Shown: piece after piece, positions 23,001 through 33,700 of the stretch
How positions within the stretch are numbered: position 1 is the first letter of the stretch
Layout of the letters: the number at the start of each line of letters is the position of its first letter
NCBI GenBank assembly: GCA_973895155.1
Contig: OZ316899.1
Coordinates: forward strand, 11,532,001-11,596,000
Direction: 5' to 3'
Source: Marsupella aquatica
Lineage: Eukaryota; Marchantiophyta
DNA: 64,000 nucleotides
Made by a program: the position numbers and the translations under genes
The notes under the pieces: model-generated
Databases searched by the model: none
What the model was told of the DNA's origin: nothing
Seen by the model: the letters and a program-made list of their open reading frames with translations, nothing else

Positions 23001-24590
23001 AGACACGCAACGTCCAGGAGGGAAAGTCCGCAACACTAACCCTTTGTAAAGCCCCCGAGCTTACCTTCTAGCTGCCGACGCAAAGAGAAAACCTACTTGG
23101 ACACTGAAGCAACCCTAAACTCAGAGTCTCACCTTAGCGCAACATCTCCTGGATTGGATTCAGCTAGCGTTGGCCCACTCTAAGCTCCCGCGCCGCTCCT
23201 TGTTGCTTCACCGTGTCCTCCCCAATGCCTCCTTTGGAGTCGCATGTAGTCTGCAGCTCACGACTCACGAACGTTAGGCCCACAACCTTGCACAAGACAC
23301 AAACGGCATTCACTATGTTCACCCAATGCCTCTGCACAGGTGCTATATTCGGGTCGATCCTGCATTCAGCGATGGCGGTAAAAGGTAAGGGGCAATCTTC
23401 AATCGTCACAAGACAGCGCTACACATTCAACCAGCACAGGGAGTAGACGCTAGCAGCTTTGCATTTGAACGCTTGGCAGATCAATGCACTTACAACAGGA
23501 GGATGCAACTGCTCACAGCTCGCGTGAGGTGCTCGGGATGGCAAGAGTGTATACACTTAGAGCAGCATGACGCTTGGACTGATCGAGAAAGCTCATTGTC
23601 AATGAAAAACCCTTTGGCAAAACCCCGAACACCCAAGACCCCACCACCTTGTTTCGACCACTAAGTCACGAAGAATTCTCCCGCGCCTTGCCCATGTAGT
23701 TTAGTCCGGCCCAAAAGTTAAGCGTAAACCCTTAAACAGAATTAGGGGAAGGAATTTACAAAGCCCTAACCGTTGGGGTGAGCCGTTGAGCACAGAAGCA
23801 TATGTTCTGTAAACACTAGTGGACTCCAACAAGGCAAAAATGGCCTGGCAAATTACCCTAAGAAGGCAATGAATGGTCATATTTGCACATACATGGTCGG
23901 CACATAGTGGCATTCTATTGTGCCATAATCAGGATTAAGGTTGCCCAACATTAAATCCAGTCCTAAAATGCAATATTCCTAATTTGCTATGATGACCAAA
24001 GCACTTACAGTCACCCTAACCCAAGACTTAGTGCAAGCAGTCATGTAAGCTCGTTTCCGTTGAGGTGACCCGTTGAGCATAATAAGTACGTCCGCGCCAG
24101 AGTGTTAGGCAACAAAAGACACAAAACTAACACGGGTTAAGGATAACTTTAAATAAAATCCTTTGGTGACAAAGTCATGGCCACTTAATTAGTTGTGCCC
24201 CACCCTAACCCTCCCCCCCCCCCCCCCCCCCCTTGTGGAATTAATCTTGGATCAAAAGGCACCATCATTTAGACTAAAATCAATCACGGGCTAGACTGTT
24301 CATTGTGCCAATTAGTGGCCATGACCCTATTAAAATGACACTAGTTGGCAATGCGGAATATATCATGGTGTGGGAGTTGTACCTAGCTAGGGTTATAGTG
24401 ATGCATTAGTTCCGGTTCCGGTTAGAAACCACCCTAAGCCCTCCAGTACAGTTGTACCCTAAGTTATGAAAAGTACCCGTTACATGGATATTTACGGTGC
24501 AATGTTAGTTAAGGTTGGTGATATATACAAGGCATGTCCTTAAGCACTTAGGCCAAAAAGTAGCATGTCACCGGTCCTTCTTAAGTATAC
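20025..24590. other. Long non-coding 5' region of CACTA-1
   Basis: About 4.6 kb upstream of TNP2 with only short, unconvincing frames. It must hold the transposase promoter, but I cannot place it. Visible structure: a diverged repeat ACTCGCGGTTACTCTAACGG (22100-22119) versus a similar string near 22890-22910; ATGGTTGA.AGTGCGCAGCTCAG at about 22201 and 22299; CCGTTG.GGTGA.CCGTTGAGCA at about 23771 and 24058; and a run of 20 C at 24213-24232. Confidence 0.6.
24213..24232 (+). repeat. Poly-C tract
   Basis: Twenty consecutive C residues following CACCCTAACCCT. It is a homopolymer microsatellite; its length may be unreliable in the assembly. Confidence 0.9.
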
Positions 24591-24872
24591 TCTTATCATG
24601 AACCCTTGTAAGACTTTGTATTATACTAGTCTTTGTGTGGACCTTTAGAGTGATTCCAAGAACAAAACCCATGATGTCCTAGAGTGTTCACCCTTCACAA
24701 AGTAGCAAGGTTACTTTTCATAGTCTTTAACTAAACCGGAAAACACTCAAAGTCTTTTATAGTCTTTAACAAAACCTTGGCAATGGATGCGAGTCATTTA
24801 AAGTATGGAAGAAGGACTTAGTGGGCTTAGTCCTATAAGGTATGGTCTAAATTACCCCGATTTCTACTAGTG
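24590..24872 (-). repeat. CACTA-1 right subterminal repeats and terminal inverted repeat
   Basis: AGTCTTT-type motifs recur (TAGTCTTTAAC at about 24721 and 24755, AGTCTTTTATAGTC near 24750, TAGTCCTATAAGG near 24830), matching the motif family at the left end. The terminal inverted repeat occupies 24841-24872 and ends CTACTAGTG, followed by TSD ATG. Confidence 0.75.
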
Positions 24873-26164
24873 ATGATATCTAGCCATACTGCTAGCTTAC
24901 CTTTGTCAATCTCAATGCCCTTCCTTGATACCTTGTGAACTAGTAGCACCCCCTCGGTTACTGCAAAGAAACATTTATCTGGGTGTAACTTGAGACCCAC
25001 CTCTCTACATCTCATGAAGGTTTTCCTGAGGTATTTAGCATGTTTCAATGCCTTCCCGAATACTGCAAAGTCATCAATGAAGATTTCCATGAACTTTCTC
25101 AAGTAATCATGAAAAATGTTCACCATTAATCGTTGAAACATAGCTGGTGCGTTGCAGAGTCCAAACGGCATACGATTGAAGACATAGATCCCCCATTCCG
25201 TGATGAAGGCCGTCTTGATTTGGTCTTCCTGCCGAATCCTGATTTGGTTATAACCAGAGTATCCATCCATGAATCAATATAGTTCATGACTGGCTACCAT
25301 GTCTAGTACCATATCAGTAAACGGTAAAGGAAAATGGTCTTTTAATGTTGCTTCATTCAGCTTCCTGTAATCCTGACAAACCCGGATCTTGGGTTTACCA
25401 TCGGGTCCAGCTTTCTTGGGAACTATCACAATTGGAGACACCCAGTCTGAATGCAGGATTGGAGTGATGAATCCAGCTTCCACTAGTTTGTCGATTTCTG
25501 TTTTGACCAGCAGGGAATACTTTGGGTTCATCCTTCGAATTGGTTGTCGAAATGATTTGGCTCCTAACATGAGATCAATTCGATGTTCCCCTAGTGTTGG
25601 ATCTACTCCCTTTAGATCTTGGTGACTCCATGCAAACACATCCTGAAATTCAATCAATAAGTCACTGATCTCTTTCTCGAGCTCAGGTGCTAGGTTTCTC
25701 CCTAAGTTCAGTTCTCTTCCCTCTCCTAAGTCGAGCTTCCGATATTGCCGTGCTTGGATCATATTAATCTGCTTCTTCAAATTCGGGTCCAGTTCGGCTT
25801 CCAGTCTCTCCAATCTCATACCTCCATAAACTGGAATCTCGGCTGGACTAGCCGAGTCGGTCGCTTCCTTGGTGTCCATAGATTGTCCCCTTGCCGTATT
25901 CGGTTTTGAATTGGTGGTCGGCTCCCCTTCCTGCCTTGGCTCTGGATTGTGTCTGTCCATCTCATCCACCTCTTGCTCCTGAGAGTCAGGCCGCTGTGCT
26001 CTCTCGGCTTCTAATAGGGCCTCAATTTGTTCTGCCCTCGTAATCGGCTTGTATGCCGATCCCTTGGTATTTAATTCCTTGCCGATGATCGATGGCGTTG
26101 TGAACCCTGCCGGCTCTGCCACAACGCCTGCAGAAAATCCACTGTCCCTGCTACTGCTCCCCAC
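24873..26164 (-). pseudogene. E1 pol: reverse transcriptase with one in-frame stop
   Basis: Continues the frame of 10074-12048 across CACTA-1. It contains the linker with VYGGMRLERLEAELDP, then RT: DVFAWSHQDLKGV, WVSPIVIVPKKAGPDGKP, IRVCQDYRKLNEAT, DHFPLPFTDMVLD. Then a TGA at 25274-25276 replaces the residue expected between ELY and FMDGYSGYNQ. The rest of RT follows: MPFGLCNAPAMFQRL and the catalytic FIDDFAVFG (24873-25270). The N-terminal end lies in a different frame from the protease remnant it overlaps (26071-26164). Confidence 0.88.
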
Positions 26165-26691
26165 TTAGCCGTTTCATCCAATTGGTCTACATCCTTTACT
26201 TCCTCCGGAATTGCAGCTAAAAAGGTGGATTCTATTGTAAAGCAGTCCTCGACCTCTTCGTCTTCTTCTTCCAAGTCACCTTCCATTGGTTCTTGCCATA
26301 ATCCGCTGGGGGGTACCTCTGGTCCAAAGACACTTTCTTCGGTTAGGTCAGTGAGGCATTCTAACCAACGTACTTCATCGGCTGACTCCAGTCCACTGTC
26401 GTACCCATCTACTTCCCTTATGCTTTTCCTACGGTCATCCTTAGTGTCCCAGGATACCGTGATAGAGGGGGTCCCAAAAGTGAACTGCTTTTTACCCCAA
26501 TCTTCTATTACCTCGGCTAGGTACAGCCATGGCCTACCAATCAATAGCCGGAATGACGTAGGATTTACCGGCTTCATTACTACATAGTTAATGCTAAAGA
26601 AGATACCTCCTATCTCTGTCTTGATGCCGGTTAACACTCCCGTGGGAATGACCTGATATCCATTGGCCATGTTCAACACTCTTCCAGTCAT
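26071..26691 (-). pseudogene. E1 protease remnant
   Basis: Encodes the C-terminal part of a gypsy retropepsin region (RVLNMANGYQVIPTGVLTG, FRLLIGRPWLYLAEVIEDWG), collinear with residues about 790-870 of E2 gag-pol. The active-site segment (DGGAG in E2) and the zinc knuckles are missing. The upstream gag ends within 12 bases in another frame. This is a deletion of several hundred codons relative to E2, so no active protease can be made from E1 itself. Confidence 0.8.
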
Positions 26692-26699
26692 CTCCGGTG

Positions 26700-27485
26700 T
26701 TAGACCCCACCCTTTTGCTGTTGAATCTCAGACTTAAGCTGTTTCTTCCGGCTTGTGATATCTGCATTAATGTATAATTGAATATCCTTAATTGCTTCGG
26801 CTAAAGTCTCCGGGTTCTCCTTCCTAATTGCAAAACTCATCTTCTGTGGCAAAGCATTCACCAACCATTGAAGTTGCATACCTTCAGATGCATTGGTCTT
26901 TGTACGTCTTACCAGTTTCTGAAAGCGTTGCAAGAACTTCCTGAAGGATTTGTTCTCCTTGAACCGAAGTCGTCCCAACTTCAGCACTGCTAGTTCTGAA
27001 GTTCCAATTGGTCGAAACTCCTTAACAAAGAGTGTTTTGAAGATATCCCAGATGGCTTGATCTTCCACATCTAATGCTCTGTACCAAGGCCTAGCCTCAC
27101 CCTTGAACAGGCCGGGAAGAATCTGCATCTTGATGGCCGATTCTCCATTTGCTGCAGCGGTTCCCTCGAAATCATCCAACCATTCGTCCGGATCCTCATC
27201 TCCTCTCCCATGAAATGCCTTGTAATGTATGCGCGACCGCTGGCTCAATCTGGTCCCTGGCTTCTCGTCTGGCCGTGCCTCTGGTTCCCCCATGTCGGTT
27301 GGAGACTCACTTCTCCTTACCGACTCTTCTTTTGGTATGTCTTCTTCGACGCCACTTCCAGTTTCGGAGCTACCAGCTCTTTCTACCCCTCTCAGTCGCT
27401 GTGTATCATGCCACCCGGCGAGCTGCTGCAGTCGAGCTCTCTCCCGTTGAATCACTCTTTCTTCCCTCGGCGTAAGGTCAGTCAT
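26700..27485 (-). CDS. E1 gag (261 aa), lacking zinc knuckles
   Basis: An open frame beginning MTDLTPREERVIQRERARL, 46 bases after the primer site. It has the gypsy capsid fold (GRGDEDPDEWLDDFEGTAAA, LPGLFKGEARPWYRAL, FVKEFRPIGTSE, FRKFLQRFQKLVRRT) and ends QQQKGGV with a TAA. The matching E2 gag continues with a Ser/Lys-rich linker and three CCHC knuckles, absent here. It could still make a capsid protein but not the RNA-binding nucleocapsid. Confidence 0.88.
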   Translation of the reverse strand: MTDLTPREERVIQRERARLQQLAGWHDTQRLRGVERAGSSETGSGVEEDIPKEESVRRSESPTDMGEPEARPDEKPGTRLSQRSRIHYKAFHGRGDEDPDEWLDDFEGTAAANGESAIKMQILPGLFKGEARPWYRALDVEDQAIWDIFKTLFVKEFRPIGTSELAVLKLGRLRFKENKSFRKFLQRFQKLVRRTKTNASEGMQLQWLVNALPQKMSFAIRKENPETLAEAIKDIQLYINADITSRKKQLKSEIQQQKGGV

Positions 27486-27530
27486 TACCTACGCTTCCGT
27501 TCTAACTTCATATCTCACGGCTTAAGAAAT

Positions 27531-27550
27531 GCCCCCTCCATCTAGTGCCA
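27531..27550 (-). other. E1 primer binding site
   Basis: TGGCACTAGATGGAGGGGGC on the minus strand, five bases after the LTR end. E2 has TGGCGCTAGATGGAGGGGGC at 49483-49502, one base different. The tRNA is not assigned here. Confidence 0.7.
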
Positions 27551-27554
27551 AAAA

Positions 27555-30500
27555 TGTGGTGCGTCCCATGGCTCCCTAAACCCAAGAAACCCCCCAGCTC
27601 AAGCCGATTCCCGCAGGTTTCGCGCTTGGCGAGGCCGTTTCCGCGGCTTAGCGGCATGGGACGCTGCTAACCTTCTACTACTACTATTAACATTTTACAC
27701 ACATATACTGGACAGATCCTTCATCGGGTCATGAGATACGTAGCCGGCCTAATCTAGGCCTTCCCCTGTCTTCCCCTCCGTCTTGTTAGGTATGTTTGGA
27801 TTCCGCCGCCGGAATGATCCCCAATAGGCTTGGTTAAGCCGCTAAGACCTCTCTCAGCTCGACACATCCAACTCTCACTCCCCTGCTTACTTTCCTTCCT
27901 TTTGGTTGATGTGGGCACTCTTCACACAAGTTAATGCGACACACAAATAGCAAAATGACTCATTCTGACTGAGTCATACCATGCACTTGCCATACAAACA
28001 GTACATCTCATACACAAGCTCTGCGAACTAAGCCGTGAGGCCAACTCTATTCAGCTCTTGCTTCACTTCTCCCTCTCTTTGATCGTGTCGGCCAACTCTC
28101 CCTGCGTCTGAGTCAGTTTTTCCTTGATATTCTGATTATCAGCCTGCGCGGTGTCCAACTGCCCCTGCATGATGTTCAGCTCATGCCGTTTAATCCGCAG
28201 TTCATCTTGGGCTTTCTTGGCTGCCCTTAGATCTTCAATCTCGGCTTCCATCCTCCTAAGCCGCCGAATGACCTCGTCCTTCTTGCTTCTCTCTAAAGCC
28301 ACCGCTTCTTCTAATTGGTGCTTCTCCAACTGCTCCCTATGGAAAAAGGGTCCTACCTCCAACTCCTCTCCAAAGATGCCGAGCGCAAGTTCCCCACACA
28401 TCTCACCATACTCCATGGCTCTATTCTTAGCGTAGGTGGAGTAAGTAGAAGTGATCGGCATCGCCCATCGCGGCCTCTGCTCCCAAGCCGTCCTGCGGAT
28501 CTCTTCAATCGTGGCTAGAGGTTTGCTTCCTTTTTCGGCTAGCCGCCTGATGTCCTCCGGCCAATCTCCTCCTGGTAAATCCTTTTCCCTAGCCAGGGCT
28601 GCCTCCTCTTCCTGCCTGATTCGCTCCTGAAATTCCTGCACCGTCTGTTTTATGCCATCAAAGCTCGGGGGAGCAACATCTGGTGGGGGAGACTCAGGGC
28701 TACTCTGCTGGTTGGGGTCCCCTCGCACTACCCTTGGAAGTGTGGGGACAAACCGGCCATAGGTCCTTACTCCTGGAACGTGATGGTCCGACCCATGGCC
28801 GGAATTATCATGGCTGCAGTCCTCCACTGCCTCCTCTACTTCTTGGACGTCCGGCTTCTCCCTCTCCTCTTCGTCGGTAGGAGCTTCAGGCAATTCTGCC
28901 TCAGATTCGGAGCTTGAGATTCCCATATACATTCGAACACCTGGCTTGGATTCCGGCCTGATTCTCTCCTTGTCTCCAGCAAAGGGGTTTTCTCTTGTGA
29001 GCCGGTGTAGGCCTACCTCTGTAGTAGTGTCCTACATTGTTGCCGTTGCCGTTGCCGTTGTTGTTGCCGATGCTGATTTCTTTTCTTTCTCCAGTAGTTT
29101 CAGCAGACTCTGCATGCCTGGTTGCTGCATCGGCAAGTCCTCCTTCCTGGGCCTAAACACCTGCTCGATCGTAGGGCTAACAGGTGGTTGAGGCTTCTCA
29201 GCCAACGGCCTCGGCGTTGGAGCTTCCTCGGGTGCCCTTACCTGCAGGGGAAGTACTGGGGCAAAAGTCTGACCTCTGGCATACCGGCACAACAACGGCA
29301 TGTGATAGCCAAGCCGCGATACGCTCCCCATGCCGATTACCTGCTGCTCCTCCTTTAAGATCTTCTTCAATTGGTTGAGGAGGTACCCGTTGTAGTCCCG
29401 GCTTGGGTCTGGCCTTTCTGCCAGATAGACCTGTGCTTTGCCGATCTCTGCCCTCGGCAAGTTACAATGCATGGTCACCCGCAAGAAGTTGATCATCTCT
29501 CCTATGTGCGGGTTGGTGCAGGTGTTCCGGAAGAAGCCATTCTTCGTTGATGGCCCGGGGAACGACCGGAACTCCTTGTCAGGCAAGGTCTTCCTGGTAT
29601 CAACTTTGGTCTTATTGCCTATCGGCAAGCCAAACACTTCGGCAATTACCTTGGGAGTAAGATAGAAATCCTTCCCATATATCCTCGTGCAATTGGTCTC
29701 GGGTTCCCATGACCGCACGAATTCTAATAGGTCTGACTCCGGTACCTCCGGCTTCAGCCATGGTAATCTTACAAAGGCCTCTAAGCCAGATCCGGCCATG
29801 AAGCCTTGGTACTTCTTGGTCTGCATGGCCGTAAAGCATGCATCCTCCTCCCGTGCAAAATATAGTTGCACCTCCACCGGTAGGGTTGCCGCCCAGCCCT
29901 TCCAGGTGTCATCCCTGGTTGGAATGGCCTTGATGGGATCGACCTCCTCCTCTTCGGCTTCTCCCTGCCTCCTGCTCTGCTGCTCGGCTGGCTTGTTTGG
30001 TGCCGCCGACCTCGTTCTTTTTGCCGGGGTGGCTTCATCGTTGACGGCTCCCTTCCTCTTCATCTCTGCTGCCGTGGAGGTTTCTCCTAGCACCGTTGCC
30101 TGGGTCCACCTTTCCGTGCTACCCTTTAATTCCCAGTGTATGTCGTTGCAGTTCTTGATGGCCTCTCGGATGCCGACGACGCTATCTTTGCAAAACAGAA
30201 GATCGTCGAGTTGATTGGAAGTAGGCATCCACAGGAACTCGTCCTTGATGAGTTCGCCTCCTAAGAAAGCTGTCTTCTGCAGCTCCCACAATCGAGCGAG
30301 CTCCTGCCGTTCTCGAGCTACCCTTTTTGATTCCTCGTCCTCGTAAGTCTTGATGTACTCAGTTGCCCGTTCGAACAGGCATCTCCAGAAATGTGCCGCT
30401 TGATTGACGTTGCTTATACCCTCCTTAGGTCGATCGTCGGTATCTACTCTCTCCCCGAGTGCTTGCCTAAGCAGCTGACAGTAGTTGGCCTCCCGTAGTC

Positions 30501-30793
30501 GTCTGCCTAGTTCGTGCTTGCAAATGAGCCACCATCTCCTGCAAGCGCTCCTTACCCCTCTCCTCTGCCGGTCCTTCTTCCCGTTGATCCTTCCTAGCCG
30601 CCGACGCTTAACGCGCCCTAACCCTAATCGAGTTTTCACCCTCAGCGTCCTTACCTCCGGCCTCGGCCCGGGTTCCATGGTTGCCCCTAATTGTTTATAT
30701 TTTCCTTGTTTTGTCCCTATACTAAGGTGTTCCTAGGGTGCCTTCCTGCTTTATCCACTTAACTGGCCGAGTGATTCCTGTCTAGGCATCACA
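27555..30793 (-). repeat. E1 5' LTR (LTR B, 3239 bp)
   Basis: A direct copy of LTR A with the same ends (TGTGATGCC at 30793 and GCACCACA at 27555 on the minus strand). The flank 30794-30798 is ACCTT, the TSD. Differences from A include one missing C near 28062 and a CAG-to-TAG change at 29032. Confidence 0.93.
28028..30678 (-). pseudogene. LTR-embedded ORF of E1, copy in LTR B, broken
   Basis: Nearly identical to the 883-aa ORF of LTR A, but with a TAG at 29032-29034 (CAG in copy A, within the ATATM-QDTT segment). That splits it into 548 codons (29032-30678) and a second frame starting near MYMGISSSESEAE. A one-base deletion near 28062 also shifts the frame just before the end (after KEREK). 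The N-terminal half with the conserved domain would still be made as a truncated protein. Confidence 0.85.
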
Positions 30794-33700
30794 ACCTTAG
30801 TATAGGACCAAAAACAAGGAAAATATAAACAATTAAGGGTGACTATGGAACCCAGGCCGAGGCCGGAAGTAAGGACATCGGGGGAGAGAACACGATTAGG
30901 GTTAGGGCGCGCTAAGCGTCGGCGGCTAGGGGTGACCAACGGGAGGGGAGACCAGAGGAGGAGAGGGGTAAGGACCGCTCACGAGGAATAGTGGCTCATT
31001 TGCAAGAACAAACTGGGCAGACGACTACGGGAGGCCAAATGCTGTCAGTTGCTTAGACAAGCACTCGGGGTGGGAACAGATACCAATGATCGACTCAAGG
31101 AGGGTATGAGCAACGTCAATCAAGCGGCACATTTTTGGGGATGCCTATTCGAACGGGCAGGTGAGTACGTCAGGACTTACGAGGACGAAGAATCAGAGAG
31201 AGCAGCTCGAGAATGGCAGGAGCTCGCTCGGCTCTGGGAACTGCAGAAGACGGCTTTCTTAGGAGGAGAACTTATCAAGGCCGAGTTCTTGTGGACTCCT
31301 ACTGCCAATCAGCTTGACGACCTTCTGTTTTGCGAAAACAGAATCGTCGGCATCCGGGAAGCCATCAATCGCTGCAACGACCTACACTGGGAGTTGAAGG
31401 GTAACACGGAGGGGTGGACAAAGGCAACCTTGCTAGGAGAAACATCCACGGCAGCCAAGATGAAGAGGAAAGGAAACAACAACGAAGAGGCCACCCCGGC
31501 AAAAAGAACGAGGTCGACGGCACCTAGGAAGCCAGCAGAGCAGCCGAGCAGGACAAGGGGAGAAGCCGATGAGGAAGAGGTCGATCCCATCAATGCCATT
31601 CCAACAAACGATGACACCTGGAAAGGCTGGGCGGCGACCCTACCGGAGGAAGTGCAATTACACTTTGCACAGGAGGAGGATGCATGCTTTACAGCCATGC
31701 AGACCAAGAAGTACCAAGGCTTCATGGCCGGATCCGGCTTGGAAGCCTTCGTAAGATTACCATGGCTGAAGCCGAAGGTGTCAGACTCAGACTTGTTAGA
31801 ATTCATGGGATCATGGGAACCCGAGACCGATTCCACGAGGGTGTATGGGAAGGATTTCTATCTCACTCCCCGGGTGATTGCTGAGGTGTTTGGCTTGCCG
31901 ATGGGTAATAAGACCAAGGTTGATACCAGGAAGACCTTACCTAACAAGGAGTTCCGGTCGTTCCCAGGACCATCAACGAAGAATGGCTTCTTCCGAAACA
32001 CCTGCACCAACCCGCACATCGGAGAGATGATTGATTTCTTGCGAGTGACCATGCACTGTAACTTGCCGAGGGCAGAGATCGGCAAGGCTCAGGTCTACCT
32101 GGCAGAAAGGCCAGACCCAAGCCAGGATTACAAGGGGTACCTCCTCAACCAACTGAAGAAGATTTTGAAGGAGGAACAGCAGGTGATCGGCGTGGGAAGC
32201 GTGTCCCGGCTTGGCTATCACATGCCGCTGTTGTGCCGGTATGCCAGAAGTCAAATCTTTGCCCCAGTACTTCCCCTATCGGCAAGGACACCGGAGGAGG
32301 TCCCGGAGCAGAGGCCGGCACCAGAGAAGCCCAACCAGCCCGACAGTTCGACGATCGAGCAGGTGTTTAGGCCAAGGAAAGAAGACTTGCCAATGCAGCA
32401 ACCAGGCATGCAAAAACTGCTGAAATTGCTGGAGAAGGAAAAGATAACGGTTCCGGCAACGGCAACGGCAATGGTAACGGCACCAATACAGGACGCTGCC
32501 CCAGAAGTCGACCTAAGCCGACTCAGAAGGGAAGACCCCTTTACCGGAACCAAGGAGAGATTGAGGCCGGAACACAAGCCGGGAGTGCGAATGTACGTGG
32601 GAGCCTCAAGCCCCGAATCAGAGGCAGAGGAGCCAGGAGTCCAAGTAGTGGAGGAGGCAATGGAAGACTACAGCAATGATAACTCCGGCTATGGGTCGGA
32701 TCATCATGTTCTAGGAGTAAGGACCTGTGGCCGATTTATCCCCACACTTCCAAGAGTAGTTCGAGGGGACCCCACCCAGTAGAGTAACCCCAAGTCTCCC
32801 CCACCAGAGGTTGCTCCCCCGAGCTTTGACGGCATAAAACAGATGGCACAAGAATTTTAGGAGCGACTTAGGGAGGAAGAGAGAGCAGCCCTGGCTAGGG
32901 AGAAGGATTTACCAGGAGGAGATTGGCCGGAGGACATCAAGCGGCTTGCCGAGAAAAGAAGCAACCCTCTTGCCACCGTAGAAGAAATCCGCAAGACGGC
33001 TTGGGAGCAGAGGCCGCGGTGGTTGATGCCGATGACTTCTAGTTACTCCACCTATGCTAAGGATAGAGCCATGGAGTATGGGGAGATGTGTGGGGACCTG
33101 GCGCTCAGCATCTTTGGGGAGGAGTTGGAGCAGGGACCCTTTTTCCAGAGGGAGATGTTGGAAAAGCACCGATTAGAAGAAGCGGTGGCTTTGGAGAGAA
33201 ACAAGAAGGACAAGGTCATCCGGCGGCTTAGGGAAAAGGAAGCCGAGGTGAAAGACCTGCAGGCGGCCAAGAAAGCCCAAGATGAGTTGCGGATTAAGCG
33301 GCATGAGCTAAACATCATGCAGGGGCAGTTGGATATCGCTTAGTCTGACAATCAGATTATCAAAGATAAACTGACTCGGACCCAAGGAGAGTTGGCCAGC
33401 GCAGTCAAGGAGAGAGAGAAATGGAAGTGGGAGCTAAGGGATGCAGAGGAAGCCCACTTAGCAACCAACAATCGGGCCATGGCGGAGAACCAGAGAAGGG
33501 AGAGGGCATTGAAAGGAGAGCTTGAAGATATCCGCGGAGCCCTTGAGCAGAAGGAAGCAGAGTTAGGGAAATCCTATCAAGGGATTATTGCGCTGCAGCA
33601 GGAGCTTGCGTCCCTGACGGCCAGCTTCAAGGCCGACCTGCGTGAAAAGGACGACCAGCTCGACCAGACTTATGCCAAGATGAATAAGATGGAGTCTGTG

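Larger units (their letters stand above)
12049..24872 (-). mobile_element. CACTA-1: En/Spm-type DNA transposon inside E1 pol
   Basis: The ends are CACTAGTAGAAACCGGGG at 12049 and its near inverted copy CACTAGTAGAAATCGGGG read from 24872. The 3-bp TSD is ATG (12046-12048 and 24873-24875). Removing the element and one ATG rejoins E1 pol in frame as WLDI-MQPKNIKD. It carries a TNP2-type transposase gene and a TnpA-like second gene, both on the minus strand, with repeated motifs near both ends. Length is 12,824 bp, within the normal range for autonomous CACTA elements. Its ends are intact; its transposase has one in-frame stop. Confidence 0.96.
6846..30793 (-). mobile_element. E1: Ty3/gypsy retrotransposon with 3.24-kb ORF-bearing LTRs
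   Basis: A minus-strand gypsy insertion. The 5' LTR is B (27555-30793), followed by the primer site, gag, protease/RT, RNase H/integrase, the polypurine tract and the 3' LTR A (6846-10085). Flanks are ACCTT at 6841-6845 and 30794-30798, a matching TSD. CACTA-1 (12049-24872) sits between RT and RNase H; without it E1 is about 11.1 kb. The domain order RT-RNase H-integrase is that of Ty3/gypsy. Gag/protease are internally deleted (no zinc knuckles, no protease active site), so E1 was probably mobilised by a complete relative. The two LTRs differ only by scattered changes, so the insertion is fairly young. Confidence 0.93.

Noticed and set aside
24190-24232. Interstitial telomere repeat
   Set aside because: Only one or two CCCTAA-like units are present before the C run, far short of a telomeric array.
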